DNA from: SIG480 sp045546975
GTDB taxonomy: Bacteria > Bacillota > Clostridia > Oscillospirales > JAAYXM01
Length of the DNA stretch: 64,000 nt
NCBI GenBank assembly: GCA_045546975.1
Contig: JAZQDV010000010.1
Coordinates: forward strand, 124,001-188,000
Reading direction: 5' to 3'
This document shows positions 49,222 through 58,586 of this stretch, piece by piece. Made by a program: the position numbers and the translations under genes. The notes under the pieces were generated by a model, which saw nothing but the letters and a program-made list of their open reading frames with translations, was not told the DNA's origin and did not search any database. The first letter of the stretch is position 1, and every line of letters starts with the position of its first letter.

Positions 49222-51219
49222 TTGAGCACTAAAGTAATAAAAAAAGAATACGACAACGAAAGTATTTCCTCTCTTAAGGGTGCTGAGCGAGTCAGAAAAC
49301 GTCCGTCTGTTATTTTTGGTTCAGACGGTCTTGACGCGTGTGAGCATTCTGCATTCGAAATCGTTTCAAACTCAATTGACGAAGCGCGCGAAGGACACGG
49401 AGATACTATAATTATAACTCTTTACGAGGACCACTCCATTGAGGTAGAGGACTTTGGCCGCGGTTGTCCCGTTGACTACAACCAGGCGGAAGGCCGTTAC
49501 AACTGGGAGCTTGTTTTCTGCGAGCTTTATGCAGGTGGCAAGTATAAAAACAACGAAGGCTCAAACTATGAGTATTCGCTCGGCCTTAACGGACTTGGTG
49601 CCTGTGCAACCCAGTACACGTCAGAGTATATGGATGTTACAGTATGGCGCGACGGAAATAAATACTCTCTCCACTTTGAAAAGGGCGAGAATATCGGAGG
49701 ACTTACAACCGAGCCGACCGACCGAAAAAAGACGGGCTCGAGAATTCGTTGGAAGCCGGATATTGAAGTTTTTACAGACGTAAACATACCTGCTGAGTAT
49801 TTTGTTGACACCTTAAAGCGCCAGGCCGTTGTGAACGCAGGTATTACTTTCAAGTTCCGCGTTCAGCGCGGCGGAAGCTTTGAGACAAATGAATTCAAAT
49901 ATGAGCGAGGCATTGAGGACTACGTTGAAGAGCTTGCAGGGGATATGCCCCCGCTTACAAAACCGCTCTTCTGGAGCGCGGAGAGAAAGGGACGTGACCG
50001 TGAGGACCGTCCTGAGTATAAGGTAAAAATGTCCGTCTGCTTCTGCTTTACAAACACTGCACCGAAGATAGAATATTATCACAACTCCTCGTGGCTTGAA
50101 TACGGCGGTGCACCGGATAAGGCGGTAAGGAACGCTTTTGTTTATGCGATAGATAATTTCGCAAAGCAGCACGGCAAATATCAGAAAAACGAAAGTAAAA
50201 TAAGCTTTGTGGATGTTTTTGACAGCTTACTTCTTGTTTCGAACAACTTCTCGACAATCGCATCTTATGAAAATCAGACCAAGAAGGCCGTTACAAACAA
50301 GTTCGTACAGGAAGCAATGACTGAGTTTTTGCGTGCTCAGCTTGAAATTTATTTTATTGAGAATCGCGATGAGGCGACACGTATCTGTGACCAGGTGCTT
50401 GTCAATAAGCGCAGCCGCGAAAGTGCGGAAAAGGAACGTCTCAATATAAAGAAAAAGCTCTCTGCGGGAAACCTTGACATAACAAGCAGAATTCAGAAGT
50501 TTATTGATTGTCGCACAAAAGACCGTGACATCCGTGAGCTTTATATAGTTGAGGGTGATTCTGCGGCAGGTGCATGTAAACAGGGAAGAAGTGCGGAGTT
50601 TCAGGCAATAATGCCGGTGCGAGGTAAAATTCTCAACTGCCTCAAGGCAGATTTAGGCAAGATTTTCAACAGCGATATTATAGTTGACCTTGTAAAGGTT
50701 CTCGGCTGCGGTGTTGAGGTTGAAAGCAAGAAAAATAAGGATTTATCCTCGTTCGACCTTGCAGGACTTCGTTGGAAGCGTGTAATTATCTGTACTGATG
50801 CCGACGTTGACGGGTTCCAGATAAGAACGCTTATCCTCACAATGATATATCGTCTTATGCCGCAGCTGATACGTGCAGGATATGTGTATATTGCGGAGTC
50901 TCCGCTTTATGAAATCACTTCAGGAGACGATACGTATTTTGCATATTCGGATGCAGAAAAGAATGAAATAGTTGAAAAGCTTGGCAAAGCAAAATATACA
51001 GTACAACGAAGCAAGGGTCTTGGTGAAAACGAGCCCGATATGATGTGGCAGACGACGATGAACCCTGAAACACGCCGTCTTATCAAGGTCGTTCCGGATA
51101 TGGCAGAGGCCGCCGTTGCTGAGATGTTTGACCTTCTGCTTGGAGATAACCTTGCAGAACGCAAACAGTATATAGCTGAAAACGGTTGGAAGTACCTTGA
51201 TGAAGCCGATGTGTCGTAA
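49222..51219 (+). CDS. Type IIA DNA topoisomerase subunit B (divergent GyrB/ParE)
   Basis: 665 residues from a TTG start. N-terminal GHKL ATPase: R-V-R-K-R-P-S-V-I-F-G, E-I-V-S-N-S-I-D-E-A (usual is V-V-D-N-S-I-D-E), G-L-N-G-L-G-A. C-terminal TOPRIM: Y-I-V-E-G-D-S-A-A-G-A-C-K-Q-G-R (usual S-A-G-G-S-A-K-Q-G-R), D-A-D-V-D-G-F-Q-I-R (usual G-S/D-H-I), and a final Q-R-S-K-G-L-G-E-N. The catalytic acidic residues stay, but several flanking residues depart from housekeeping GyrB and ParE. Forms a heterotetramer with the next gene. Probably an auxiliary topoisomerase IV rather than the main gyrase. Confidence 0.88.
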   Translation: MSTKVIKKEYDNESISSLKGAERVRKRPSVIFGSDGLDACEHSAFEIVSNSIDEAREGHGDTIIITLYEDHSIEVEDFGRGCPVDYNQAEGRYNWELVFCELYAGGKYKNNEGSNYEYSLGLNGLGACATQYTSEYMDVTVWRDGNKYSLHFEKGENIGGLTTEPTDRKKTGSRIRWKPDIEVFTDVNIPAEYFVDTLKRQAVVNAGITFKFRVQRGGSFETNEFKYERGIEDYVEELAGDMPPLTKPLFWSAERKGRDREDRPEYKVKMSVCFCFTNTAPKIEYYHNSSWLEYGGAPDKAVRNAFVYAIDNFAKQHGKYQKNESKISFVDVFDSLLLVSNNFSTIASYENQTKKAVTNKFVQEAMTEFLRAQLEIYFIENRDEATRICDQVLVNKRSRESAEKERLNIKKKLSAGNLDITSRIQKFIDCRTKDRDIRELYIVEGDSAAGACKQGRSAEFQAIMPVRGKILNCLKADLGKIFNSDIIVDLVKVLGCGVEVESKKNKDLSSFDLAGLRWKRVIICTDADVDGFQIRTLILTMIYRLMPQLIRAGYVYIAESPLYEITSGDDTYFAYSDAEKNEIVEKLGKAKYTVQRSKGLGENEPDMMWQTTMNPETRRLIKVVPDMAEAAVAEMFDLLLGDNLAERKQYIAENGWKYLDEADVS

Positions 51220-51233
51220 GGGGGGTGTGAGTA

Positions 51234-53456
51234 ATGGCAAGAAAGAAAAAGACAGAAGAAAAACGCGTTTTCGGATTGAGCGCTGAGGTTTTAGAACAGC
51301 AGATAACCGAAACTCTTGAAAAAAACTACATGCCGTATGCTATGTCTGTCATAATCTCACGAGCAATCCCTGAGATTGACGGATTCAAGCCCTCACACAG
51401 AAAGCTCCTCTATACAATGTATTCCATGGGACTTCTCAATGGGAGCCGAACAAAATCCGCAAACGTAGTCGGTCAGACGATGAAGCTAAACCCCCACGGC
51501 GATGCGGCAATATATGAAACGATGGTCCGTCTTTCACGCGGATATGAGGCGCTCAATTTCCCGTTTGTAGATTCAAAGGGTAACTTTGGTAAGGTATATT
51601 CACGTGATATGGCATACGCTGCATCGCGTTATACTGAGGTCAAGCTTGCACCCATATGTGCTGAACTTTTCCGTGATATTCGAGATACGGTTGATTTTGT
51701 ACCGAACTACGACAATAGCCTTGAAGAGCCGACACTTCTCCCGACGGAGTTTCCGAATATCCTTGTTTCGGCAAACACGGGTATCGCCGTCGGTATGGCA
51801 TCGAATATCTGCGGATTTAACCTTACTGAGGTTTGCCGTACGGCAATCGAGCTTATAAGAAATCCAGAGCACGATATAGCATCAACTCTTCTCGCTCCCG
51901 ATTTTCCGACAGGTGCTGAACTCATCTACGACAAGGAAACGATTGAGAATATCTATAAAACGGGAAGAGGTTCGTTTAAGCTCCGTGCACGCTGGAACTT
52001 TGATAAGTCCAACAATCTCATCGAGGTTTTTGAAATTCCGTATACAACGACGATTGAGGCCATAATTGACAAAGTAAGCGAGCTTGTAAAGGCAGGAAAG
52101 CTTCGCGAGGTCTCCGATATGCGAGATGAGTCAGACAAGGAAGGCTTAAAGCTTGCAATAGAGCTTAAGCGCGGTGTTGACCCTGAAAAGCTTATGCAGA
52201 AGCTCTTTAAGATGACACCGCTTATGGATTCATATTCCTGCAACTTCAACGTACTTATTGGTGGAAATCCAATGGTGCTTGGCGTCCGTGAGCTTTTAAG
52301 TGAATGGACTGCGTGGAGAAGTGAATGCGTAAAGCGCAGAATCTATGCTGAGCTTAAGAGAAAGAAAGACAAGCTTCATAAATTAAAGGGACTTAAAAAG
52401 ATTCTTCTCGATATCGACCGTGCGATTGCGATAATCCGCGAAACAGAGGAAGAAAGTGAAGTTGTACCGAATCTTATGATAGGCTTCGGTATAGACGAGA
52501 TTCAGGCAGAATACGTCGCTGAAATCAAGCTTCGCAATATAAATAAAGAGTATATTATAAAGCGCGTTGCAGAAACAGAAGAGCTCTCACGCGAGATAGA
52601 GGACCTTGAGGAAACGCTTTCGAGCAAGGCTAGAATAAAAAATCTTATTATCAAGGGTCTTGAGGAGATAATCAAAAAATACGATGCTCCGAGAAAAACT
52701 CAGATAATCTACAGCGACGATGTAGTTGAGTTTGACGAGGTGGAAACCGTAGAGGATTATCCCGTACACGTATTCCTCTCCAGAGAGAGCTACTTCAAGA
52801 AGATTACTCCGCTTTCCCTCCGCATGGGTGGAGAGCAGAAGTACAAGGATAATGACTCCTTGCGCTCAACGATTGAGATGACAAACCGCGGAGAACTTAT
52901 GTTCTTTACGGATAAATGTCAGGTTTACAAAGTGAAGGTATCTGACTTTACAGACACAAAAGCCAGTGTTCTTGGCGACTTCCTGCCGGCAAAGCTTGGT
53001 ATGGACGAGGGAGAGCAGGTTATCTTTATGTGTAACCCGGGAGATTATAAAGGACACCTCATATTTGTTTTTGAGAACGGAAAGGTAGCACGCGTTGAGC
53101 TTTCTTCATACGAGACCAAGACAAACAGAAAACGCCTTACCGGTGCATTTTCCGATAAGAGCCCGATAGTAGAAATATTTATGATTTTGGGCGATGAGGA
53201 GTTTGTTATGTACTCCACGGAAAACCGTGCACTTATTTTCAATACCGCGCTTCTCGCACCAAAGACTTCACGTTCTACACAGGGTGTCGCGGTTATGAAG
53301 CTTAAGACGAAATACAAAATCAAATATGCATGCTCTGTCGCGGATTCGGGGATAAAGGATGCATCCCGCTACAAGGTACGAAACCTTCCTGCAACGGGCG
53401 CGCGTTTGACTGAGGACGAACGACTCGACGAGCAGATGTCACTCTTTGCAGAATAA
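51234..53456 (+). CDS. Type IIA DNA topoisomerase subunit A (divergent GyrA/ParC)
   Basis: 740 residues. Winged-helix and active-site region: Y-A-M-S-V-I-I-S-R-A-I-P-E-I-D-G-F-K-P-S-H-R (about 37-57), P-H-G-D-A-A-I-Y-E-T-M-V-R-L, and the catalytic Tyr in A-A-S-R-Y-T-E (about 127). A tower and coiled-coil follow (370-460), then a short C-terminal beta domain with only weak blades; the GyrA box is absent. Ends D-E-Q-M-S-L-F-A-E. Starts 14 bp after the B subunit. Confidence 0.9.
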   Translation: MARKKKTEEKRVFGLSAEVLEQQITETLEKNYMPYAMSVIISRAIPEIDGFKPSHRKLLYTMYSMGLLNGSRTKSANVVGQTMKLNPHGDAAIYETMVRLSRGYEALNFPFVDSKGNFGKVYSRDMAYAASRYTEVKLAPICAELFRDIRDTVDFVPNYDNSLEEPTLLPTEFPNILVSANTGIAVGMASNICGFNLTEVCRTAIELIRNPEHDIASTLLAPDFPTGAELIYDKETIENIYKTGRGSFKLRARWNFDKSNNLIEVFEIPYTTTIEAIIDKVSELVKAGKLREVSDMRDESDKEGLKLAIELKRGVDPEKLMQKLFKMTPLMDSYSCNFNVLIGGNPMVLGVRELLSEWTAWRSECVKRRIYAELKRKKDKLHKLKGLKKILLDIDRAIAIIRETEEESEVVPNLMIGFGIDEIQAEYVAEIKLRNINKEYIIKRVAETEELSREIEDLEETLSSKARIKNLIIKGLEEIIKKYDAPRKTQIIYSDDVVEFDEVETVEDYPVHVFLSRESYFKKITPLSLRMGGEQKYKDNDSLRSTIEMTNRGELMFFTDKCQVYKVKVSDFTDTKASVLGDFLPAKLGMDEGEQVIFMCNPGDYKGHLIFVFENGKVARVELSSYETKTNRKRLTGAFSDKSPIVEIFMILGDEEFVMYSTENRALIFNTALLAPKTSRSTQGVAVMKLKTKYKIKYACSVADSGIKDASRYKVRNLPATGARLTEDERLDEQMSLFAE

Positions 53457-53469
53457 TTCACAACAATAC

Positions 53470-53506
53470 AAAACAACCTATACCCTTATGGGTATAGGCT
53501 GTTTTT
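53470..53506. terminator. Terminator between topoisomerase and GH4 genes
   Basis: Stem AACCTATACCC / GGGTATAGG(C)T with a TTAT loop, then five T on the plus strand and A-rich on the left; bidirectional. Confidence 0.8.
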
Positions 53507-53517
53507 AATTTAAGATG

Positions 53518-54882
53518 TTATTTGTAATACTTCTTCATTTTTTCATTGATGGGAAGGTCAAGTATATCCTTGACAAGCTTTTCTGCCTGCGCTCTTGACT
53601 TTGACCAGGGGTCCATCAATACCATATCAACGAGATGTTCAAGGCTGTGATTTTCGAATGCGGCAAGCTCCATTTCAACAGATGCAATTCTGTCGCGAAG
53701 CAAATGAGACATTATCGGCTTCGGCAATCCGTCGTTATGGATCGGATGAATTCCGTGTTTGTCTACTCGGGCTGCAATTTCAACCTCATAATCTGTAGGC
53801 AAGCCTTTCATATATCCGCCATCATTGAGTATGTTCACAACAACCTTGGTGTCTGTGTCAAATGCAAGTCCTTCCATAAGCGGAATCATCGGCTCGGGGG
53901 AGGCATCAACTGAGAATACATCGCTTACTTTTCTGGAGGAGTCTTTTACTATGTCGCTAAGCTCCTTTGTGAATTCGTCGTTGATTTTGAAGAGTTTCTG
54001 ATACCACTGATACGGCTCGCACTGGTAAAATTCTTCCATACTCTCATCGGTATGATATTCCCAACCCCATGCACCGCCGCCTGAGCTTGGTGTATCGCCT
54101 ATCGGGAACAAGCCAAATCTTTTGTACTGGTCAACCGCTTTTCTGCTGAGCTCATCAGCGGAAAGACCGAATTTTTCAAGTGCTTCACCCTCGGCAATCA
54201 AACCGTCGTGCTCTTCAATCCATTTATCAAGGAGGGGATAAGCATTTTCGCCTTTATACCTGAAGCTTGTAAGCCATATAAAGTGGTTTACACCTGAAAT
54301 TTCAAAGGACACATCCTTGCGGTCAAGACCCATGGCATCGGTGATTTTATAAACGCCATTGAAGCCGTGGCACATACCTACAATCTTTGCATCCTTATAC
54401 TTTCTCTTGAGATAGGTAACGCCAGCCTGTACAGGGTTTGCAACAAGAATATAATACGCATTAGGCGCAATTTCGAGCATATCAGTAAGAATATCTTCCA
54501 TGAGGCTGAGCTGGTGGAAGTTGATATAAAATCCTTCATCGTGACATACGTGAAGACTTCCTCCGAAGCGATAGCCATTGTTGTAGGCTACTTCAATGCA
54601 CCGCTTGAAACGCTCATGACCACCGTCGAGGGCAACGTTCAGAACGAAGTCTGCACCCTTCATGCCCTCAATTCTGTCCTTTGTTTTAACAATGTTAATA
54701 TCAGCGCCAAGCTCTTCCTTGTATCTCGTGCAAAGACCGTATATTGCATTGAGACGGTCATCGTTTATATCGACGAGAGTAACCGTAGAACCCTTAAAAT
54801 GCTCATTAATACAAACGTCTTTGACAAGGTTTACCGAGAAAGATGCGCTTCCTGCACCTATAATACAAATTTTAACAGACAC
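53518..54882 (-). CDS. Glycoside hydrolase family 4 enzyme
   Basis: 454 residues. GH4 enzymes use NAD+ and a divalent metal to cleave glycosides by oxidation-elimination. N-terminal Rossmann: I-C-I-I-G-A-G-S-A-S-F; V-L-V/A-N-P-V near 150, metal/active-site Cys-His in G-M-C-H-G-F-N-G (about 172-179), and I-S-G-V-N-H-F-I-W near 195 with the metal-binding His. Substrate could be an alpha-glucoside or alpha-(galact)uronide; not settled. Last gene of the sugar operon. Confidence 0.92.
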   Translation of the reverse strand: MSVKICIIGAGSASFSVNLVKDVCINEHFKGSTVTLVDINDDRLNAIYGLCTRYKEELGADINIVKTKDRIEGMKGADFVLNVALDGGHERFKRCIEVAYNNGYRFGGSLHVCHDEGFYINFHQLSLMEDILTDMLEIAPNAYYILVANPVQAGVTYLKRKYKDAKIVGMCHGFNGVYKITDAMGLDRKDVSFEISGVNHFIWLTSFRYKGENAYPLLDKWIEEHDGLIAEGEALEKFGLSADELSRKAVDQYKRFGLFPIGDTPSSGGGAWGWEYHTDESMEEFYQCEPYQWYQKLFKINDEFTKELSDIVKDSSRKVSDVFSVDASPEPMIPLMEGLAFDTDTKVVVNILNDGGYMKGLPTDYEVEIAARVDKHGIHPIHNDGLPKPIMSHLLRDRIASVEMELAAFENHSLEHLVDMVLMDPWSKSRAQAEKLVKDILDLPINEKMKKYYK

Positions 54883-54894
54883 TCTGTTCTCTCC

Positions 54895-55587
54895 TTAAAA
54901 TTCTGGATTGTAATACTCCTCTATTTTTTCATAGCAGAGCTTATAAACTCTTAAGTTTTTGAACTTCCACCAGCTTGAGTATGCTTCAAAGCCGATTTTG
55001 CCGTATTTGTCAACGTCGAGCGGGTCGGGGTCTGATATTTCAAGACAGAGCTTGTCATCAACAAGCACAAAAACCTTTCCGTCGACATTTCCCATCTTAA
55101 AGTTGTGCTCGGCATCGGGATCAAAGTCAAACAACGGAGTTGCGGCGGTCAGCTTATATTCCGGCGATTTTTCAAAGCCTACATTTCCGTGCCAGAATGC
55201 TTCCACACCTGCTACATACGCATTGCCGCGAATGTCTTTTTCTTCATCCCATTCACCGTTTATCATGACGTTGATATCGTGCGTTGCAGGGGCTATCAAT
55301 TTGGCTGTGATTTCAACCATAACATTTCCGAAAAAGTCATTCTTCGAAATAATCAAACCGGGACACATTTTCGGGTTTTTGCCAACAACCCAACCGTCCT
55401 CTGTGTACCATTCGCCCGTCTTTACGATAAAGTTTTCCTCAAAGGTGCATTCGTCAAAGTTGTCAACACTGTGAATAAGGCTTGAGTTTTTAAGGTCAAC
55501 ATCGAAAAATGCGAGCTTTATCATACCGTCGGCAATAGATTTGTTTATTTCAGCACCGCGTTCAAATCTTTTCAGTTCTTTTCGCAT
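54895..55587 (-). CDS. Concanavalin/LamG-like protein of the sugar operon
   Basis: 230 residues, no signal peptide. Start at 55587 after AAGGAGATATAGC. The sequence (W-Y-T-E-D-G-W-V-V-G, G-N-V-M-V-E-I-T-A-K, V-D-G-K-V-F-V-L-V-D-D-K-L, G-K-I-G-F-E-A-Y) has the alternating pattern of DUF1080/LamG-like beta-sandwiches that bind or cut glycans. Lies between the isomerase-like and GH4 genes with gaps of 11-12 bp. Role in the pathway unknown. Confidence 0.65.
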   Translation of the reverse strand: MRKELKRFERGAEINKSIADGMIKLAFFDVDLKNSSLIHSVDNFDECTFEENFIVKTGEWYTEDGWVVGKNPKMCPGLIISKNDFFGNVMVEITAKLIAPATHDINVMINGEWDEEKDIRGNAYVAGVEAFWHGNVGFEKSPEYKLTAATPLFDFDPDAEHNFKMGNVDGKVFVLVDDKLCLEISDPDPLDVDKYGKIGFEAYSSWWKFKNLRVYKLCYEKIEEYYNPEF

Positions 55588-55598
55588 GCTATATCTCC

Positions 55599-56945
55599 TT
55601 AGCAAACAACTTCGATGTCAAGGAGGTTACATACTTCCTTTACTTTCTCAACGTAATCGCCGAATACCATAATAACATGCTGTCCCGGAACCTTATCGAG
55701 ATATTCGTTCATGGGCATTTCGAGCTCTAAAAGTGCAGCAGGGAAGTCAGGTGTCGGCTCTTCCCAGCCAAGCTCTGTCCACTTGGAGTTCGTCTTTGTT
55801 GTTCCGTGCTGTAAGAAGAGCTTGAACTTTCCGTTGTCGGAGTAGAATCTTCCGTATGTAACTTCTCCGCACTTGAGCTTTGATACATTGCTTATGCCGG
55901 TGTTGTACTCACCGAGATTTGCAGATCTGATCTTGAAGTCACCGTCGATAAAGTCCTTCGGAATAAATCCGCAAACGCCGACTAAAACATCGTTGTCGAA
56001 AACTTCATAGTGCTCAACGAAAGCTGAGGTGTTTCCTGTAACGGTTGAGAGAATTATGCTTGTTACGAGCCCGTAAGCATCACATTCACAGATGACTGAC
56101 AAATCCTTATCAGCGAGGAGTGACTGAGCGAGACACGGGTTGAATCCGAGCTTTGTAATACCGTCAACACACTTTACGGAAATAGCATCAAGCTGTCTGC
56201 CGTCTGCCTGATCCTTCATGGCGAGATAAAGTCTTGTTACTCTTTCAAGAGTGTTGTCAGGAACATTGTTCTGAGCCTTTGTTGTTTTCTTTATCCAGTC
56301 CATTGTTTCCTTTACCCTCTCGTCAGGGAAAGCGTCCATAAGGTTTGCGATTCTGTATCCGTCATAGTTTTCGATATCAATTCCAAGCTTCTTGAATAAA
56401 GCTGTTTTGTCATATGCACAGGTGTAGAGTCCCATATCTGCATATCCGATAAGGCCGATTCTTGAGGACTTTATTTTCTTTGCGCAGCTTACGGAATGGA
56501 TATAGTCTGCAACTTCTGCAAATGCATGCTCGCTGTCCGGCTTTTCCATTACAATCTTATACTTGAATCCCATTTCCTTTACGATCGGAACAAAGCCTGT
56601 GACGCCTGCACCGGCTGCAGGAGCGTGAAGCTTACCTGTTTTATCGGTAAATCCGCCAACGCCCCATATAAGAAGGGGGACATCACGGAAATTCTTTAAG
56701 ATATGCATGATATTTATTGTAATATGCCAAGATACAAAGTCGATTACGAACAAATCAACGCTTTTTCCTGCAAGTGCATTTGCTACTTTTTCTGCATCCT
56801 GGAAATTCATTACAGTAAAGCAGTCAATTACATTACAGTCCATTTTTTTGACTTCTGCTTCAAGACCTGCAATCACCTTTGCAAGGTAATCCTGCGGATA
56901 CTGCTGTTCTCCTACGCTTAACATTACTACGTTTGCTTTTTCCAT
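55599..56945 (-). CDS. L-fucose/arabinose isomerase-like protein
   Basis: 448 residues. N-terminal two domains of the FucI/AraA fold: W-G-V-G-G-F near 92, R-I-G-L-I-G-Y-A-D-M-G near 164, then the catalytic half with A-I-S-V-K-C-V-D-G near 261, I-C-E-C-D-A-Y-G near 293 and V-F/H-E-H-Y-E-V near 318. Glu and Asp candidates for the metal site are present. Probably interconverts the aldose released by the operon with its ketose, but exact sugar unknown. Confidence 0.82.
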   Translation of the reverse strand: MEKANVVMLSVGEQQYPQDYLAKVIAGLEAEVKKMDCNVIDCFTVMNFQDAEKVANALAGKSVDLFVIDFVSWHITINIMHILKNFRDVPLLIWGVGGFTDKTGKLHAPAAGAGVTGFVPIVKEMGFKYKIVMEKPDSEHAFAEVADYIHSVSCAKKIKSSRIGLIGYADMGLYTCAYDKTALFKKLGIDIENYDGYRIANLMDAFPDERVKETMDWIKKTTKAQNNVPDNTLERVTRLYLAMKDQADGRQLDAISVKCVDGITKLGFNPCLAQSLLADKDLSVICECDAYGLVTSIILSTVTGNTSAFVEHYEVFDNDVLVGVCGFIPKDFIDGDFKIRSANLGEYNTGISNVSKLKCGEVTYGRFYSDNGKFKLFLQHGTTKTNSKWTELGWEEPTPDFPAALLELEMPMNEYLDKVPGQHVIMVFGDYVEKVKEVCNLLDIEVVC

Positions 56946-56957
56946 GTTTTTCGTTGT

Positions 56958-58412
56958 TTACTCCTCCATATTTAATGTATTTTTTTTGTATTTATTAAAT
57001 CCTTTATCATACGCTGCGAAATTGCTTTCATCAGGCTCAACCCTGCGGCTTGTGATGCTGCATTTTGCAACTGCATCCTCAACCGAGCTGTATACCCCCG
57101 TTGCAACCGATGCAATCATTGCTGCTCCCAAAGCTGTTGTCTGGGCGTAATCAATGCAAATTATGCTCTTTTTGCACACATCTGCTTTAATTCGACACCA
57201 TATAGGGCTGTAGGAACCGCCGCCGAGAGAGTATATTTCCTTTATGGTAATGTTTTTGTTTTCTACAAGCTCTGTGATTTCCCGCAACATATACGCTACG
57301 CCCTCAAGGACGCTTCTTGCCATATCTGAAATGCTTGTTGCAAGATTAAGTCCAACAAAAGCTCCTTGCTCGGAAAGGTGAGGGATCATAATTACACCGC
57401 CACTTCCGGGTGATGACTTCTCAGCCATACGGTCGATATACTCGTATGCCGAAAGCCCGTTCTTTTTTCCTTCCTCTGCTGCATAAGGCATAAGGTTGTC
57501 TCTGAACCATTTAAGTGTCATTCCGGCAGTGCTGAAATACGGAATATATATAAATTTATCATCAAAATGTCTGTAAACGGTTACGGGGTTATCAAGGTCG
57601 AAAACCGGTGTTTTTGTTGTCACTCCAGCAACAAGTGCAGTTCCCGTTGTTTCTGTAAAAATTCCCTCTTTTACATTTCCGACGGCAACTGCTGAGGAAA
57701 TCTGATCCATTGCGCCGGTTACGACTACTGTGTTCTCCGAAAAACCGAAGTCTTTATGTACTGTTCCGACGATCGTTCCGCAGGGCAGAATATCGGGTAA
57801 TTTCTCGGAAGAAATATTGCAGACGTCAATCATTTCATCAAACAGTTTATCGTTTACTATGTCATACCATCCGGTAGACGACTGGAGAGATTTTTCTGAT
57901 ACAAATTTTCCTGTTAATTTGTAGATGAGATAATCTTCAAGCAAAAGGATTTTGTGCGTATTATTATAGATCTCCGGACGGTTTTTACCGATCCACATAA
58001 TTTTTGCTGCCGGCAAAGCTCCGTCGATATCACACAAACCCGTTGTGCTGTACATATCCTGTCTTGCAATTTTCGTTTTGATGTATTCAGCTTCTTCTGT
58101 TGCTCTTGTATCCAACCAGACAATGGCAGGGCAGAGGGGAACTCCGTTTTTATCTACTAAAATCAAAGTTTCGCCCTGAGTTGTAAATACGATTGAACTT
58201 ATATCTTTAAGGTTTGTTCCTGACTCCTTTATGTCTTTTATGCAGTTGCAAAAAGTGTCAAAATAAACCTCGGCTTCGAGTTCGGCAATTCCTTCGCCTT
58301 TTGCATCTATGTTATATTCTTTGTTCGCATAGAACAACTCTTTGAAATCTTTATCATATAAAATACATTTCATAGCCGTTGTTCCGACGTCAAAACTTAA
58401 AATATGGTTCAT
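56958..58412 (-). CDS. FGGY-family carbohydrate kinase
   Basis: 484 residues from 58412 (AGGAGGGCTTT upstream). Two actin-like halves: F-D-V-G-T-T-A-M-K (phosphate 1), T-Q-G-E-T near 78, W-L-D-T-R-A-T-E, and the FGGY second half with T-G-A-M-D-Q-I, T-G-T-A-L, and L-G-G-G-S-Y-S-P-I-W near 390. Closest in general pattern to xylulokinase-like enzymes. Phosphorylates the ketose made by the isomerase-like protein, presumably. First gene of the four-gene operon. Confidence 0.9.
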   Translation of the reverse strand: MNHILSFDVGTTAMKCILYDKDFKELFYANKEYNIDAKGEGIAELEAEVYFDTFCNCIKDIKESGTNLKDISSIVFTTQGETLILVDKNGVPLCPAIVWLDTRATEEAEYIKTKIARQDMYSTTGLCDIDGALPAAKIMWIGKNRPEIYNNTHKILLLEDYLIYKLTGKFVSEKSLQSSTGWYDIVNDKLFDEMIDVCNISSEKLPDILPCGTIVGTVHKDFGFSENTVVVTGAMDQISSAVAVGNVKEGIFTETTGTALVAGVTTKTPVFDLDNPVTVYRHFDDKFIYIPYFSTAGMTLKWFRDNLMPYAAEEGKKNGLSAYEYIDRMAEKSSPGSGGVIMIPHLSEQGAFVGLNLATSISDMARSVLEGVAYMLREITELVENKNITIKEIYSLGGGSYSPIWCRIKADVCKKSIICIDYAQTTALGAAMIASVATGVYSSVEDAVAKCSITSRRVEPDESNFAAYDKGFNKYKKNTLNMEE

Positions 58413-58424
58413 AAAGCCCTCCTT

Positions 58425-58487
58425 CTGTGGTATAATCCAACTCATCTGTATAAGTTGGATTATACCACAGAACCTCCGGAGTGTCAA
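58425..58487 (-). promoter_or_regulatory. Consensus promoter and palindromic operator of the sugar operon
   Basis: Minus strand: TTGACA (58482-58487), 17 bases, TATAAT (58459-58464), a perfect sigma-A promoter. An 18-base perfect inverted repeat, CTGTGGTATAATCCAACT (58425-58442) and its complement (58453-58470) with a 10-base spacer, covers the -10 box and start. Likely bound by the divergent GntR/LacI-type regulator; strong repression without sugar is expected. Confidence 0.85.
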
Positions 58488-58586
58488 TATCGGACGGATG
58501 GCTTTGTATCTTTAGGAGGCTGTCTTGATTTTTGGTGTTTTTTGATGTATAATTTCTTACATAATCAGGAAATGTGTGGTGCGAAA

